Assembly: GCF_028128765.1 (NCBI RefSeq)
Contig: NZ_LBJG01000005.1
Coordinates: 372,001 to 436,000 of the forward strand
Origin: Bradyrhizobium sp. CCBAU 51627
Lineage (GTDB): Bacteria > Pseudomonadota > Alphaproteobacteria > Rhizobiales > Xanthobacteraceae
Reading direction: 5' to 3'
Length of the DNA stretch: 64,000 bases
Position 1 is the stretch's first letter. Each line of letters begins with the position of its first letter. The notes below the pieces were generated by a model. The model did no database searches. It was not told the origin of the DNA and worked only from the letters and a program-made list of their open reading frames with translations. Of the stretch, positions 8,726 through 16,724 are shown in pieces. Made by a program: the position numbers and the translations under genes.

Positions 8726-9983
8726 GTTCGAGGCGAGGCTGCGACAACTGCGGCCCTTGCGCCGCCAGCCGTTCCAGCATCGACGTGATGATGTTGATGT
8801 CGACGGCAGTTTCGTCGCGCGCGTGGTCCTCGTACCTATCCGCGTTGCGTACGTCCTCTTGGTGCTTATCCGGATCGTGATCGGCCAAATCGTGATCAGC
8901 CATGTCATGATCAGCCAGATCGAGATCGATTGCCTCGAGGTCGGTCTTGTCTTCGTCATGGCTGTCGGCCGCGAGCAGTGGCGCCGCTGTCTCGATCTCG
9001 AATTCGCCGTCGAAATAGTCGATCTCGGTCTCGTCAGGCTCTGCGGCCGCAGCCTCGATGGGGCGGCCTTGCGCTGCAATCCGGCCGATCGCATCACTGA
9101 ATGCGGCGATCTGCGACGCTTGCGGACGCACGGCGTCGAAGTCCACCGGAAGCGGCCGCGCCGCGGGTGGCACAGGTGCCGGTGCTGCATCGAGCCACGG
9201 CGCACGGCTGTTGTCGCGATCCTGCCGATGGTCCCAGTTCACCCGGCGATCCGAGGTCTGCACGCGCGCGCGTCCACCGGCGAAGCGGTAGATCAGGCTG
9301 GCGAGCAGGCCGGCGAGCGCCAATGCGCCGCCGACGACGAGCAGCAGCATCTGGAGTGACCCGGTCGACTTGTCCGCCGTGCTATCTGCCGTAGCGAGTG
9401 TCACCGGAGCAGGGGATGCGGTCGGTTGCGCGCGCGAGGCCGTTGCAGGCGCGGAGGCGGGTGCAGATTGCGGCCCAGGCGAAGCGGTTGCCGGAGCGGT
9501 ATCAGGCCAGGGAGCGGCGACTACGGGCTGCGGTGCGTTGGCATCCGTACTCGTGCCAAACGCCTGCTGCGGCGAGGTTGTGGCCGGCACTGGTGTGCTC
9601 GCTGCGGAGTTGGTCTGCGGCGCGACATATTCGGCACGCGCATTCTGCACCGACGGCGGCGCGCCCGGAGCCGCATTCGGGGTGTCGGCCGTTGCCTGAG
9701 TGTTCTGCGTGGCCTTGCTGCCTTCCGCGCGCAGATACCAGCACTGCCGTTTGGTCCCGCGCTCCAGCCGGTAGAACCAGTGCTGCCCCTGCGGTGTGGC
9801 GCCCTTCGGCGAGGTGAGGCAGTCGCTTGCGGCACTCGTCGCGCCCGCCGTGGTCGTGGCAGCCGTCGTCGTGCTTGCCGTGCTGGGCGCACTCGGCGCG
9901 TTCTGCGACACAGCGGCGAAGGGTGCGCCGGCAATGATGCTGCCAATCAGCGCGGACGTGAACTTTGCGGTGCGGTTGCCCAT
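8658..9983 (-). CDS. Hypothetical single-pass membrane protein, low complexity
   Basis: I do not recognise the family. The 441-residue product has a signal-like N terminus (about residues 1-27). A short compact segment with two Cys follows, in SDCLTSPKG and RQCWYLRAEG near residues 54-90. Next comes a long Ala/Pro/Thr/Ser-rich stretch, then a strong transmembrane helix near 212-236 (LLLVVGGALALAGLLASLIY) and an acidic tail with tandem ADHD units near residues 355-370. The start at 9983 is preferred to 10004 because GGGAG lies 5 bases upstream. It looks like a cell-envelope protein with a structured Cys-containing head. Its 3' end overlaps gmk. Confidence 0.7.
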   Translation of the reverse strand: MGNRTAKFTSALIGSIIAGAPFAAVSQNAPSAPSTASTTTAATTTAGATSAASDCLTSPKGATPQGQHWFYRLERGTKRQCWYLRAEGSKATQNTQATADTPNAAPGAPPSVQNARAEYVAPQTNSAASTPVPATTSPQQAFGTSTDANAPQPVVAAPWPDTAPATASPGPQSAPASAPATASRAQPTASPAPVTLATADSTADKSTGSLQMLLLVVGGALALAGLLASLIYRFAGGRARVQTSDRRVNWDHRQDRDNSRAPWLDAAPAPVPPAARPLPVDFDAVRPQASQIAAFSDAIGRIAAQGRPIEAAAAEPDETEIDYFDGEFEIETAAPLLAADSHDEDKTDLEAIDLDLADHDMADHDLADHDPDKHQEDVRNADRYEDHARDETAVDINIITSMLERLAAQGPQLSQPRLEPSLEADLAALARSSRGQSAARA

Positions 9984-10382
9984 CCTGGTCTCCCGGTTAC
10001 GCATGACGCAACTCGTTACCTTCCCTTTCTCTCCAAAGACTTAGGTGGCAATGAGCCGCAAATCCGGAGACGATGTGGCCTGAATCGGGCCTGCGCGGCG
10101 TTCGTTCCATCGGGAATTGGGCCATTTCGAAGGCACCACGGCGGTTCGTGGTTCCATGTTGCCGGTGAGCTGTGGGGGTCATCCCTTCTCCTTCTTGGGG
10201 GAGGGGACGGGCGTTTCGTGTTTTGCCGAACGAGTCATGGCCTCGGTTCCGCCGTGCACAGGCGGCGACCGCTCGTGCCAAATCGCCCACGCCCAGGGCC
10301 TGAAGCTGACCCCAGCGCTCCTTGCTGAAGGTGAGCAAGTTCGACACTGTGTGAGAAGCTTGGCGAGCGAGAGAAGACAGAA
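9984..10382. other. Intergenic region between divergent genes 8658-9983 and 10383-10820
   Basis: About 400 bases with no gene I can support. A GGAAC-N16-CGAT element on the minus strand near 10087-10111 resembles, but does not match, the stress promoter. No repeat or RNA structure stands out. Confidence 0.5.
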
Positions 10383-10820
10383 GTGAGTGTGATCGTGGAG
10401 ATACTCGCCTCAAACCCACTCACGTCTGCGGTATATGCCTTGCGAAACGGGGTGTTCGTCGTCGAACAAGGGGTCCCTGAAGATCTTGAAGTCGACGAGG
10501 ACGACAGGGGCGCCACCCATCTGGCTGCACTTTCTGATGGCGAAGTCATTGGGACGCTGCGCATCGTGCATCATGAACGCAGGGCTAAGATCGGCAGAGT
10601 GGCGATTTTGGCTTCAGCACGGAAACAAGGGGTTGGAAGGGAATTGATGGAGCGCGCGGCGGCCATTGCCTTTCGCGATGGTGCCGACGAAATCGTGCTC
10701 GGCGCGCAACTTACGGCGCGCGGCTTCTATCAGCGACTTGGGTACGTCGAGGAGGGGGCGCCATTCGATGATGCAGGCATACTGCACGTGATGATGCGCA
10801 AGATGCTCGGTCGCACCTAA
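10383..10820 (+). CDS. GNAT family N-acetyltransferase
   Basis: 145 residues with the GNAT core: strand EVIGTLRIV, then the acetyl-CoA loop of the R/Q-x-x-G-x-G type seen in ARKQGVGRELM near residues 78-90, and the C-terminal ARGFYQRLGYVEEG. The N-terminal VYALRNGVFVVEQGVP resembles the ElaA/YjcF subfamily. The start codon is GTG. The acceptor substrate cannot be inferred. Confidence 0.85.
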   Translation: MSVIVEILASNPLTSAVYALRNGVFVVEQGVPEDLEVDEDDRGATHLAALSDGEVIGTLRIVHHERRAKIGRVAILASARKQGVGRELMERAAAIAFRDGADEIVLGAQLTARGFYQRLGYVEEGAPFDDAGILHVMMRKMLGRT

Positions 10821-10927
10821 CCCGTAGCCGTCGCCGCAACTCGGTGCACGATCGACGTGCTCGTCGGAGAGCTTAGTAAGGATGCGACAAGTTTCGCAGG
10901 AGCTCAACCGCGGACTACGGCAAAGGA

Positions 10928-11146
10928 TTACTTCCATGCACTCGCCAGCTTCAGCGCCAATCCCCCCAGCACGCCGCTGATCAATCCCACCATCGCGTAG
11001 GATCGCGCGAACACACCGGTCTGGATGAAGACCTCGCACGCTATGATGACGCAGATGGCGGCGAGCAGCAGGCAGGCGCAGCCGGCAAGGATCGCGAGAT
11101 AGTGGATCGCAATTGCGACCGGCCTGGGGGACGCGGGATCGGTCAT
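10928..11146 (-). CDS. Small two-helix membrane protein
   Basis: 72 residues with hydrophobic segments at about 12-41 and 47-66 and a short polar N terminus. The family is unknown to me. There is no clear Shine-Dalgarno sequence. It lies 57 bases downstream of the 58-residue gene at 11204-11380 on the same strand, so it may be the last gene of the transcript that starts at the stress-type promoter 11645-11670. Confidence 0.55.
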   Translation of the reverse strand: MTDPASPRPVAIAIHYLAILAGCACLLLAAICVIIACEVFIQTGVFARSYAMVGLISGVLGGLALKLASAWK

Positions 11147-11203
11147 GCTGGGAGGGCCATGCGGCGGACGGCGCGATTCACCGTCATCGCGTGCACAAAT
11201 GCA

Positions 11204-11380
11204 TCACTTGCTTGCGCAGCAATCGACCAGGGCGCGCCAGATGCGCTGGATTTCGAGATTCCTCTGAAGCTCGACGACGTGGTTTTCGGTCGCGTGGGAG
11301 GATCTGACTTCGAAGAGATGTTCGCGCGGCGCGATCCAGCGTTCTGAGATCGGATCGTACCATTTGCCGGGAGTAACCAA
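11204..11380 (-). CDS. Small hypothetical protein with TTG start
   Basis: 58 residues beginning (M)VTPGKWYDPISERW and ending in a region with two adjacent Cys. The start is TTG at 11378-11380, supported by a very strong GGAGGAGA seven bases upstream. The composition is that of a folded protein rich in Trp, Glu and Arg, not of a random frame. I know no family for it. It is 36 bases downstream of the gene at 11417-11608 and probably cotranscribed with it. Confidence 0.6.
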   Translation of the reverse strand: MVTPGKWYDPISERWIAPREHLFEVRSSHATENHVVELQRNLEIQRIWRALVDCCASK

Positions 11381-11416
11381 GTTCGTATCTCCTCCTAATC
11401 CCCCTGGTTTCTGCGC

Positions 11417-11608
11417 CTATCCCGTGCGCCGGTTGCTGGTGTTCTGGGTGAGGTTACCGTGCGCGGCCTGCTCACGGATATTCTGCTTCTCGTCGTCGCG
11501 ATGACCTTTGGTGGTGTCGACCGGAACTGTCGGCACGCTGCCCGCGCCCTTATGGCTCTGGTTCTCGTCGGGAACCGGCCGCACGGTTTTTGTCAGCGGC
11601 TTCGTCAT
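11417..11608 (-). CDS. Small hydrophilic protein under a stress-type promoter
   Basis: 63 residues, strongly polar and rich in Asn, Gln, Thr, Lys and Asp, with almost no hydrophobic core, so probably disordered. GACGGAG lies 10 bases before the ATG. An exact GGAAC-N17-CGTT element at 11645-11670 lies 37 bases upstream, which implies control by the EcfG general-stress sigma factor. Similar small hydrophilic proteins are common among alphaproteobacterial stress genes; the function is unknown. Confidence 0.65.
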   Translation of the reverse strand: MTKPLTKTVRPVPDENQSHKGAGSVPTVPVDTTKGHRDDEKQNIREQAAHGNLTQNTSNRRTG

Positions 11609-11644
11609 GCAATTCAGACTCCGTCGTTGCCTGGACGAAAAGCC

Positions 11645-11670
11645 AACGCGTTGAACGCCCGGGGCGTTCC
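11645..11670 (-). promoter_or_regulatory. Sigma-EcfG type promoter
   Basis: On the minus strand GGAAC (11670-11666) is separated by 17 bases from CGTT (11648-11645). This is an exact match to the consensus recognised by EcfG in rhizobia (GGAAC-N16/17-CGTT). The predicted start of transcription is near 11638, giving a leader of about 30 bases with a Shine-Dalgarno sequence. Confidence 0.65.
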
Positions 11671-11707
11671 AGGCTCGGGTCTGACGTAAATGTGACGGTG
11701 CGAAGCG

Positions 11708-12118
11708 CTATTGCTTCGATTCGTCCTGCTGGCCGGATGGTGATCCAGCTGAGGACATCTCCCCCTCCCCGACGCGGAGCAGATCAGTCTTGCGAGATCG
11801 TCCGTCGCCTTCGCCAGCGGCGACGGGCCGCGGCTTGCGGTACTTTGCAATCATCCCCTTGATCTCGTCGACGGCTTCCAAAAGAGGCGGCGCCAGGGAG
11901 AGCAGCGCCCCCATTGCAATGGCGATGATGGTGTGGCGCAGCGAGACCTTCTCATCCTCATCCATGGCATAGGCGTTCTGGCCGATCGGGACGGGCGCGA
12001 GCCCGCTCGATGAGCGAGCCTCATTCGACTTCCGCGGCTTGCGGGGCGGGATCATGATCACGACGAAAAGCACGTTGATCAGGAGCCAGATGCCGAGAAT
12101 GACGAGAAAGGTCTGCAT
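11708..12118 (-). CDS. Hypothetical membrane-anchored protein
   Basis: 136 residues. An N-terminal hydrophobic helix (residues 3-22, within MQTFLVILGIWLLINVLFVV) is followed by a basic IPPRKPRKS segment, a second hydrophobic stretch near 66-88, and a polar Ser/Gly/Glu tail. The frame stays open to 12412, but the extra residues look non-coding, so the ATG before the first helix is used although no ribosome binding site is evident there. I do not recognise the family. Confidence 0.55.
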   Translation of the reverse strand: MQTFLVILGIWLLINVLFVVIMIPPRKPRKSNEARSSSGLAPVPIGQNAYAMDEDEKVSLRHTIIAIAMGALLSLAPPLLEAVDEIKGMIAKYRKPRPVAAGEGDGRSRKTDLLRVGEGEMSSAGSPSGQQDESKQ

Positions 12119-12457
12119 TGAAAAACCAGAGGTGAAGAAATGTGCTGCTGCGTTTAAGTGGCCATTGAACGGCCGTTCGCGCGCCAATGCAAGTTGTGCT
12201 TTTGGTGAACGCAAGTTTTGAGGGGCGGCTATCGGAATCCGGCAAGTCTGGACACTGAAGGCGGGGGCCGTTCCGGAACTCCTGCGATGCGGTTCTGGCG
12301 CCGATCGCCAATCCAGGTGCGGGTATGGCTGGAAACGATCCCGCGTTGCACCTTGCCACGCCCCGAACTTCGTTCCTGGCCGGAGAACTACGGAAGTCGG
12401 CCTCAACCCCACGTCACGCCGCCGCGCCGGCGGGTCCGAGGGTATCGCCTGGCGCCG
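12119..12457. other. Intergenic region
   Basis: About 340 bases with no supported gene. The only visible structure is a short inverted repeat, GAACGGCCGTTC, near 12166-12177. Confidence 0.45.
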
Positions 12458-12685
12458 CTACCCGAGGCTTGCTTCATGCGTCCTCGACTGCCTGTTCAAG
12501 TTCCGATGCGCGTCGATCGCTTTGTTGGCGAGCATCAGCGGTCGACGTTCGCCGCGCTTGAGCTGCGCTTCGATCGCATCGAGAATGATGTTCGCGGACG
12601 TGTCGGGCGGACCGAGCTCGCCGCCCCGCTCGAGGAAGCTCCAGGCAATGAAGAATGCGCTCTCGACGGTGCAACGAATGGACAT
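12458..12685 (-). CDS. Small conserved-looking protein under a stress-type promoter
   Basis: 75 residues with AFFIAWSFLERGGELGPP followed by an amphipathic helix and GERRPLMLANKAIDA. I recall this FLxRxGEL...GERRxLMLxNxAI pattern from small hypothetical proteins of rhizobia, with no assigned function. An exact GGAAC-N16-CGTT element (12718-12694) ends only 8 bases before the ATG, so the message would be nearly leaderless. It lies downstream of the divergent-free gap before the alcohol dehydrogenase gene on the same strand. Confidence 0.65.
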   Translation of the reverse strand: MSIRCTVESAFFIAWSFLERGGELGPPDTSANIILDAIEAQLKRGERRPLMLANKAIDAHRNLNRQSRTHEASLG

Positions 12686-12693
12686 GCGCTGCC

Positions 12694-12718
12694 AACGCAG
12701 TGCGGGGGCAGCCGTTCC
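12694..12718 (-). promoter_or_regulatory. Sigma-EcfG type promoter
   Basis: On the minus strand GGAAC (12718-12714) and CGTT (12697-12694) are spaced by 16 bases, an exact consensus match. It abuts the ATG of the 75-residue gene at 12685. Confidence 0.6.
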
Positions 12719-12759
12719 GTGAGCGGCGGCGAGACGTACACCGCGCCGCCGCTCGAAGT

Positions 12760-13818
12760 TCAGTTCTTCAGCACGATGCGGCCGACGACCTTGCCGGCAC
12801 GCAGTTCGTCGATCCATTTCTGGACGTCGCCCATTGGCTCCTCGCGCATCGGCGTCGGCTTGACCTTGCCGGCGCGGGCGAGCGCCATCAGCTCGTGGGC
12901 CTCCGCGAGTGTGCCGACCATGAAGCCTTCGACGGTGAGGCGCTTGTAGACCCATTGCACCATCGGCAGCGTGAACTGGCCGCCCATCAGGCCGGAGACC
13001 ACCACCTTGCCGCCGCGCGCGGCAACTGCGACCGCAAACGCCATCGACTTTTCGTTGCCGGCGAAATCGACGACCTCGTCGAAGCCACCGTCGGTCTCCT
13101 TCAGGATGCGCTTGATCACGTCGGGCTCGGACGGATCGTAAGCATTGGCCGCACCGTTCTTCAGCGCGGTCTCCCGCGCGGCACCGCTGAGATCGGCAAC
13201 AGTGATCGGCTGCTTGAACATCGCCTGCGCGAACGACAGACCCATCATGCCGACGCCGCCAAGGCCGACCAGCAGCAGGTTGCGCTGGCGCGGACGGTCG
13301 ACCAGGCGCTTGAGCGCGCCGTAGGCGGTGACGCCCGAGCACATCAAGGTCGCGGCCTGGTTGACGGGCAGGGGATCGTAGTCGAGCAGATATTTTGCGT
13401 CGGGCACCAGCACGTGGGTGGCGAAGCCGCCGTCGATGGAGACGCCGAGGAAGCGCTGCTTTGCGCACAGATTCTCGTCGCCGTTCCTGCAATCGCGGCA
13501 TTGGCCGCAGCCGATCCAGGGAAACACCGCCTTCTTGGCTCCGACGAGGCCCGCCGGCACGTCGGGCCCGACTTCGTTGACGACGCCGGCAATCTCATGG
13601 CCGAGCGTGAAGGGCAGCGTCATGCCGCGCGTGGTGTCGAGCTTCTTTCCGCCGCCGAGGTCGGCATAGCCGTCCTGGATGTGCAGGTCGGAATGACACA
13701 GGCCGCAGCGCTCGATGCGAACCAGCACCTCACGTCCCTGCGGTTTCGGCGTGTCGACGATGGTCTCGCACAGCGGCGCATCGAATTTGACGAGAGACTG
13801 CCGACGCATCAACGCCAT
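12760..13818 (-). CDS. Zinc-dependent alcohol dehydrogenase
   Basis: A 352-residue medium-chain dehydrogenase. The catalytic zinc ligands are in CGLCHSDLH near 40 and GHEIAG near 70; the structural zinc Cys set is in CGQCRDCRNGDENLC near 102-116. The NAD(P) Rossmann motif is GLGGVGMMG near 187. It oxidises an alcohol or reduces an aldehyde; the substrate is not predictable. The start at 13818 follows a good CCGGAGGAAAG; longer frames lack homology. It is read toward the stress-promoter gene at 12458-12685 but is probably separate. Confidence 0.88.
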   Translation of the reverse strand: MALMRRQSLVKFDAPLCETIVDTPKPQGREVLVRIERCGLCHSDLHIQDGYADLGGGKKLDTTRGMTLPFTLGHEIAGVVNEVGPDVPAGLVGAKKAVFPWIGCGQCRDCRNGDENLCAKQRFLGVSIDGGFATHVLVPDAKYLLDYDPLPVNQAATLMCSGVTAYGALKRLVDRPRQRNLLLVGLGGVGMMGLSFAQAMFKQPITVADLSGAARETALKNGAANAYDPSEPDVIKRILKETDGGFDEVVDFAGNEKSMAFAVAVAARGGKVVVSGLMGGQFTLPMVQWVYKRLTVEGFMVGTLAEAHELMALARAGKVKPTPMREEPMGDVQKWIDELRAGKVVGRIVLKN

Positions 13819-13843
13819 TTTCTTTCCTCCGGAATATAAATTG

Positions 13844-14698
13844 TCAGGCTTCGCTGCGTATATCCGCCAATTCACGCGCCATGGCAACAAAGCTGGAGAT
13901 GGAAATGGTCTCGGCGCGCCGCGTCGCATCGACGCTTGCGGCGGCCGCAAGTCGTGCCGGATCGACACCCAGTGATTTCAGGCTCTGGCGCAGCATTTTC
14001 CGGCGCTGGCCGAAGGCAGCGGCCGCGACCTGCTCCAGCATCTTGCGATCGCAGGGCAGCGGCTCCGCGCGCGGCTTGAGGCGTACGACGGAGGAGGTGA
14101 CCTTCGGCGGTGGCACGAAGGCGGACGGCGAGATGTCGAACAGGATCTTGGTCTCGCAACGCCAGTTGGCGAGCACGCCGAGCCGGCCATAAGCCTCCTC
14201 GTCCTCGTGCGCGACGATGCGCTCGCCGACCTCGCGCTGAAACATCAGCACCATCATGTCGTACCAGGGTGGCCAGGGCTCGATGGTGAGCCAGTTGATC
14301 AGGAGCTGGGTCGCGATGTTGTAGGGCAGATTGGCAACGATCTTGGCGCGCTCACCCGCAAGCAGTGGCCGCGGATCGAAGGTCATGGCGTCGCCATGCA
14401 CGATATCGAGCCGACCAGGATAGCGCGCGGAAATGTCTTGAAGGGCGGGAATCGCGCGCTCGTCGTGCTCGATCGCAATAACGCGTCTGGCACCGAGTGC
14501 GAGCAATGCGCGCGTCAATCCGCCCGGACCGGGGCCGATCTCGACGATGGTGCTCTCTTCGAGCGGCGCTGCCGCGCGCGCAATGCGGGCGGTGAGGTTG
14601 AGGTCGAGGAGAAAATTTTGGCCGAGCGATTTGCGCGCCGACAGGCCGTGTTGGCGGATGACCTCGCGAAGCGGCGGGAGGTCGTCGATCGCGCTCAT
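13844..14698 (-). CDS. rsmA: 16S rRNA (adenine(1518)-N(6)/adenine(1519)-N(6))-dimethyltransferase
   Basis: 284 residues. It dimethylates two adjacent adenines in the 3' hairpin of 16S rRNA late in 30S assembly (KsgA). The SAM motif is [14 protein letters not shown] near 55 and the catalytic motif NLPYNIATQ near 120; [10 protein letters not shown] opens the domain. Its ATG overlaps the pdxA stop (ATGA), so it is translationally coupled in the lptF-to-rsmA run. Confidence 0.95.
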   Translation of the reverse strand: MSAIDDLPPLREVIRQHGLSARKSLGQNFLLDLNLTARIARAAAPLEESTIVEIGPGPGGLTRALLALGARRVIAIEHDERAIPALQDISARYPGRLDIVHGDAMTFDPRPLLAGERAKIVANLPYNIATQLLINWLTIEPWPPWYDMMVLMFQREVGERIVAHEDEEAYGRLGVLANWRCETKILFDISPSAFVPPPKVTSSVVRLKPRAEPLPCDRKMLEQVAAAAFGQRRKMLRQSLKSLGVDPARLAAAASVDATRRAETISISSFVAMARELADIRSEA

Positions 14699-15723
14699 CA
14701 GCTTGTCGAAGCCGCCATGCGGCTGGCAAGCTTGAGCGCGGCAATCAGGCTCGCAGGGTTCGCCTTGCCAGTGCCGGCGATATCGAAGGCAGTGCCATGA
14801 TCGGGCGAGGTGCGGATAAAGGGCAGGCCGAGCGTGACGTTGACGGCGGCGTCGAACGCGACCGTCTTGATCGGGATCAGCGCCTGGTCGTGATACATGC
14901 AGACCGCGCAGTCATAGGTGTTGCGCGCGGCTTCGTGAAACATGGTGTCGGCGGGCAGAGGACCGCGGGCATCGACGCCGTCGTTGCGCAGGACCTTGAG
15001 CGCCGGCGCGATCACGGTCTGCTCCTCGTGGCCGAGCGAGCCGTCCTCGCCGGCGTGCGGATTGAGCCCTGATATCGCGATGCGGGGCCGGGCAATGCCG
15101 AAGCGAGAATTGAGCTCGCTCGCAACGATGCGCACGGTCGAGACGATGAGATCGCTGCTCAGCTGGGCGAGAGCATCGCGCAGGGATACGTGGATCGTCA
15201 CCGGCACCACGGCGAGCCGCGGCGACCACAACATCATCACCGGCTGCAGCACACGGCCGTCCGTGCTTGCGAGCTCGGCGAGGAATTCGGTGTGGCCCGG
15301 ATGGCGGAAGCCGGCGCGGTAGAGTACGCTCTTGGCGATCGGGTTGGTGACGACGGCGCTGGCGAGCCCAGCGCGCACGTCGCTGACAGCCTGCCGGATC
15401 GAGGCGAGCGCGGCCGGTGCGCTCGATGCGTCCGGCTTGCCGGGTGCGGCGGTGGCCTGCTCGCCGGTCGCAACCACGGGCAGGGCGTCGGCAAAGGCGC
15501 CTTCAGCTTCAGCCGGACTCACCGCGGCGACCCTGGCGTCGGCGCCAAGCGCCTTGCCCAGCAGCCTGGCGCGCCGTGCGATCAATGCTTCGTCGCCGAG
15601 CAAATAGAAGGCCGGCAGGCCCAGTTCGCGGCGCCTCAGCCAGGCTGCGATGGTGACGTCGGGTCCGATGCCGGCGGGCTCTCCGAGCGTGAGCGCGAGG
15701 GGCTTTGCGGAAGCGGTGGCCAT
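14698..15723 (-). CDS. pdxA: 4-hydroxythreonine-4-phosphate dehydrogenase
   Basis: 341 residues. It oxidises 4-phosphohydroxy-L-threonine for pyridoxal phosphate synthesis in the DXP-dependent route. It opens with [12 protein letters not shown], and the metal-binding histidines lie in [18 protein letters not shown] and MYHDQALIP. The ATG at 15723 is used because upstream residues are the surA-like reading region. It overlaps both neighbours through ATGA junctions. Confidence 0.95.
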   Translation of the reverse strand: MATASAKPLALTLGEPAGIGPDVTIAAWLRRRELGLPAFYLLGDEALIARRARLLGKALGADARVAAVSPAEAEGAFADALPVVATGEQATAAPGKPDASSAPAALASIRQAVSDVRAGLASAVVTNPIAKSVLYRAGFRHPGHTEFLAELASTDGRVLQPVMMLWSPRLAVVPVTIHVSLRDALAQLSSDLIVSTVRIVASELNSRFGIARPRIAISGLNPHAGEDGSLGHEEQTVIAPALKVLRNDGVDARGPLPADTMFHEAARNTYDCAVCMYHDQALIPIKTVAFDAAVNVTLGLPFIRTSPDHGTAFDIAGTGKANPASLIAALKLASRMAASTS

Positions 15724-16670
15724 CAGTGGCTGCGATATTCGATCATCGCGGCCTTCCGGATCTCGTCGAGATAGGCCTTCTGCGTCTTCTCGTACTTCTC
15801 CGAATACATCTTCTCGCGGATCTCGCGCTTTTTCGGCGTGTCGATCATGGTCGGCTTGCGCGAGCACAGCACCACCATCTCGATACCTGCTTTGGTCACC
15901 TCCGGCGCGGTGAGATGGCCGATCGGGGTATCGTCGAGCACCTTGCGCAGCGGCTCTGGCAGGTCCGCGGTGGTCTTGGTGACGCTCTCGCGGATGGTGG
16001 CGTTCGGCGTCGAGCGAAACAACGAATTGGCTTCCTCGCAGCTCGTGACGCGCTGACGATAGCTCTCGGCTTCCTTCATGCGCGTCTCCTGGAACGCCGA
16101 AGACGAGCCGCGCGGCACGATCAGCACGATCGGCTGCATCTTGTATTCGGTGCCCTCGATCTGGAGCTTCTCGTTGCCGCCTTCGCGCACCTTATCGGCG
16201 ACGTCCTTCTCGCCGACCATCAGCTTTTCCTTGTAGCGGCCGCGCACGAGGCTGGTCCAGACCATCTCGGCCTTCATGCGGCTCTTGAGGGTTTCGGGGC
16301 GCACACCCTTGACTTCGAGCGATTTGGTGAGCTGATCGGGCGAGATGCGCATGCGCTGCGCCATGCCCTCGTAGGACTGGTTGATGTCGGAGACACCTGG
16401 GTCGACGCCGTATTTCTTGCCTTCCTTCAACTTGACCTTGTCGTCGATCAACTCGTTGATGACCGCCTGCCGGCTCGGGGTCTTCTGCGTCGTCAGCTGG
16501 TCGAGCTTGGAGCGCTGCTCGATGTCGAAATCGGTGATGGGCTCGCCGTTGACCATGACGACGATGTTCTGCGCCCGCGCCGGCGCGCCGGCCAGAATGA
16601 GCACGGTGCCGAGGAGAAGGAGGAGGCGGAAGACAGGCAATGAGGTCGTCATGGTTGTTGTCGCTCGCAT
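15723..16670 (-). CDS. SurA N-terminal domain protein (periplasmic chaperone-like)
   Basis: About 315 residues. A signal peptide (hydrophobic run LLLLLGTVLILAGAPARAQ) precedes NIVVMVNGEPITDFDIEQRS, the SurA/PrsA N-terminal chaperone start. The following 200 residues are helical as in SurA. A single region near 190-290 occupies the place of the parvulin domain but lacks recognisable parvulin motifs such as LGW and FS.GSA. Its position directly after lptD fits a role in folding outer-membrane proteins, LptD included. The start could also be the ATG at 16652. The surA symbol is withheld because the isomerase domain is not evident. Confidence 0.82.
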   Translation of the reverse strand: MRATTTMTTSLPVFRLLLLLGTVLILAGAPARAQNIVVMVNGEPITDFDIEQRSKLDQLTTQKTPSRQAVINELIDDKVKLKEGKKYGVDPGVSDINQSYEGMAQRMRISPDQLTKSLEVKGVRPETLKSRMKAEMVWTSLVRGRYKEKLMVGEKDVADKVREGGNEKLQIEGTEYKMQPIVLIVPRGSSSAFQETRMKEAESYRQRVTSCEEANSLFRSTPNATIRESVTKTTADLPEPLRKVLDDTPIGHLTAPEVTKAGIEMVVLCSRKPTMIDTPKKREIREKMYSEKYEKTQKAYLDEIRKAAMIEYRSH

Positions 16671-16724
16671 GTCAGCCGAGATGATCCTGCAATCGGGTAC
16701 AGGCGGCCGGCACTTCAAACGGGT

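Noticed and set aside
8880..8935. Short tandem repeats (GATCAGCCA-like), considered as a CRISPR or regulatory array
   Set aside because: The units are in frame, lack unique spacers and encode the ADHD-type acidic repeats of the protein at 8658-9983.
10087..10111. GGAAC-N16-CGAT on the minus strand upstream of the gene at 8658-9983
   Set aside because: One mismatch in a four-base -10; too weak to call.
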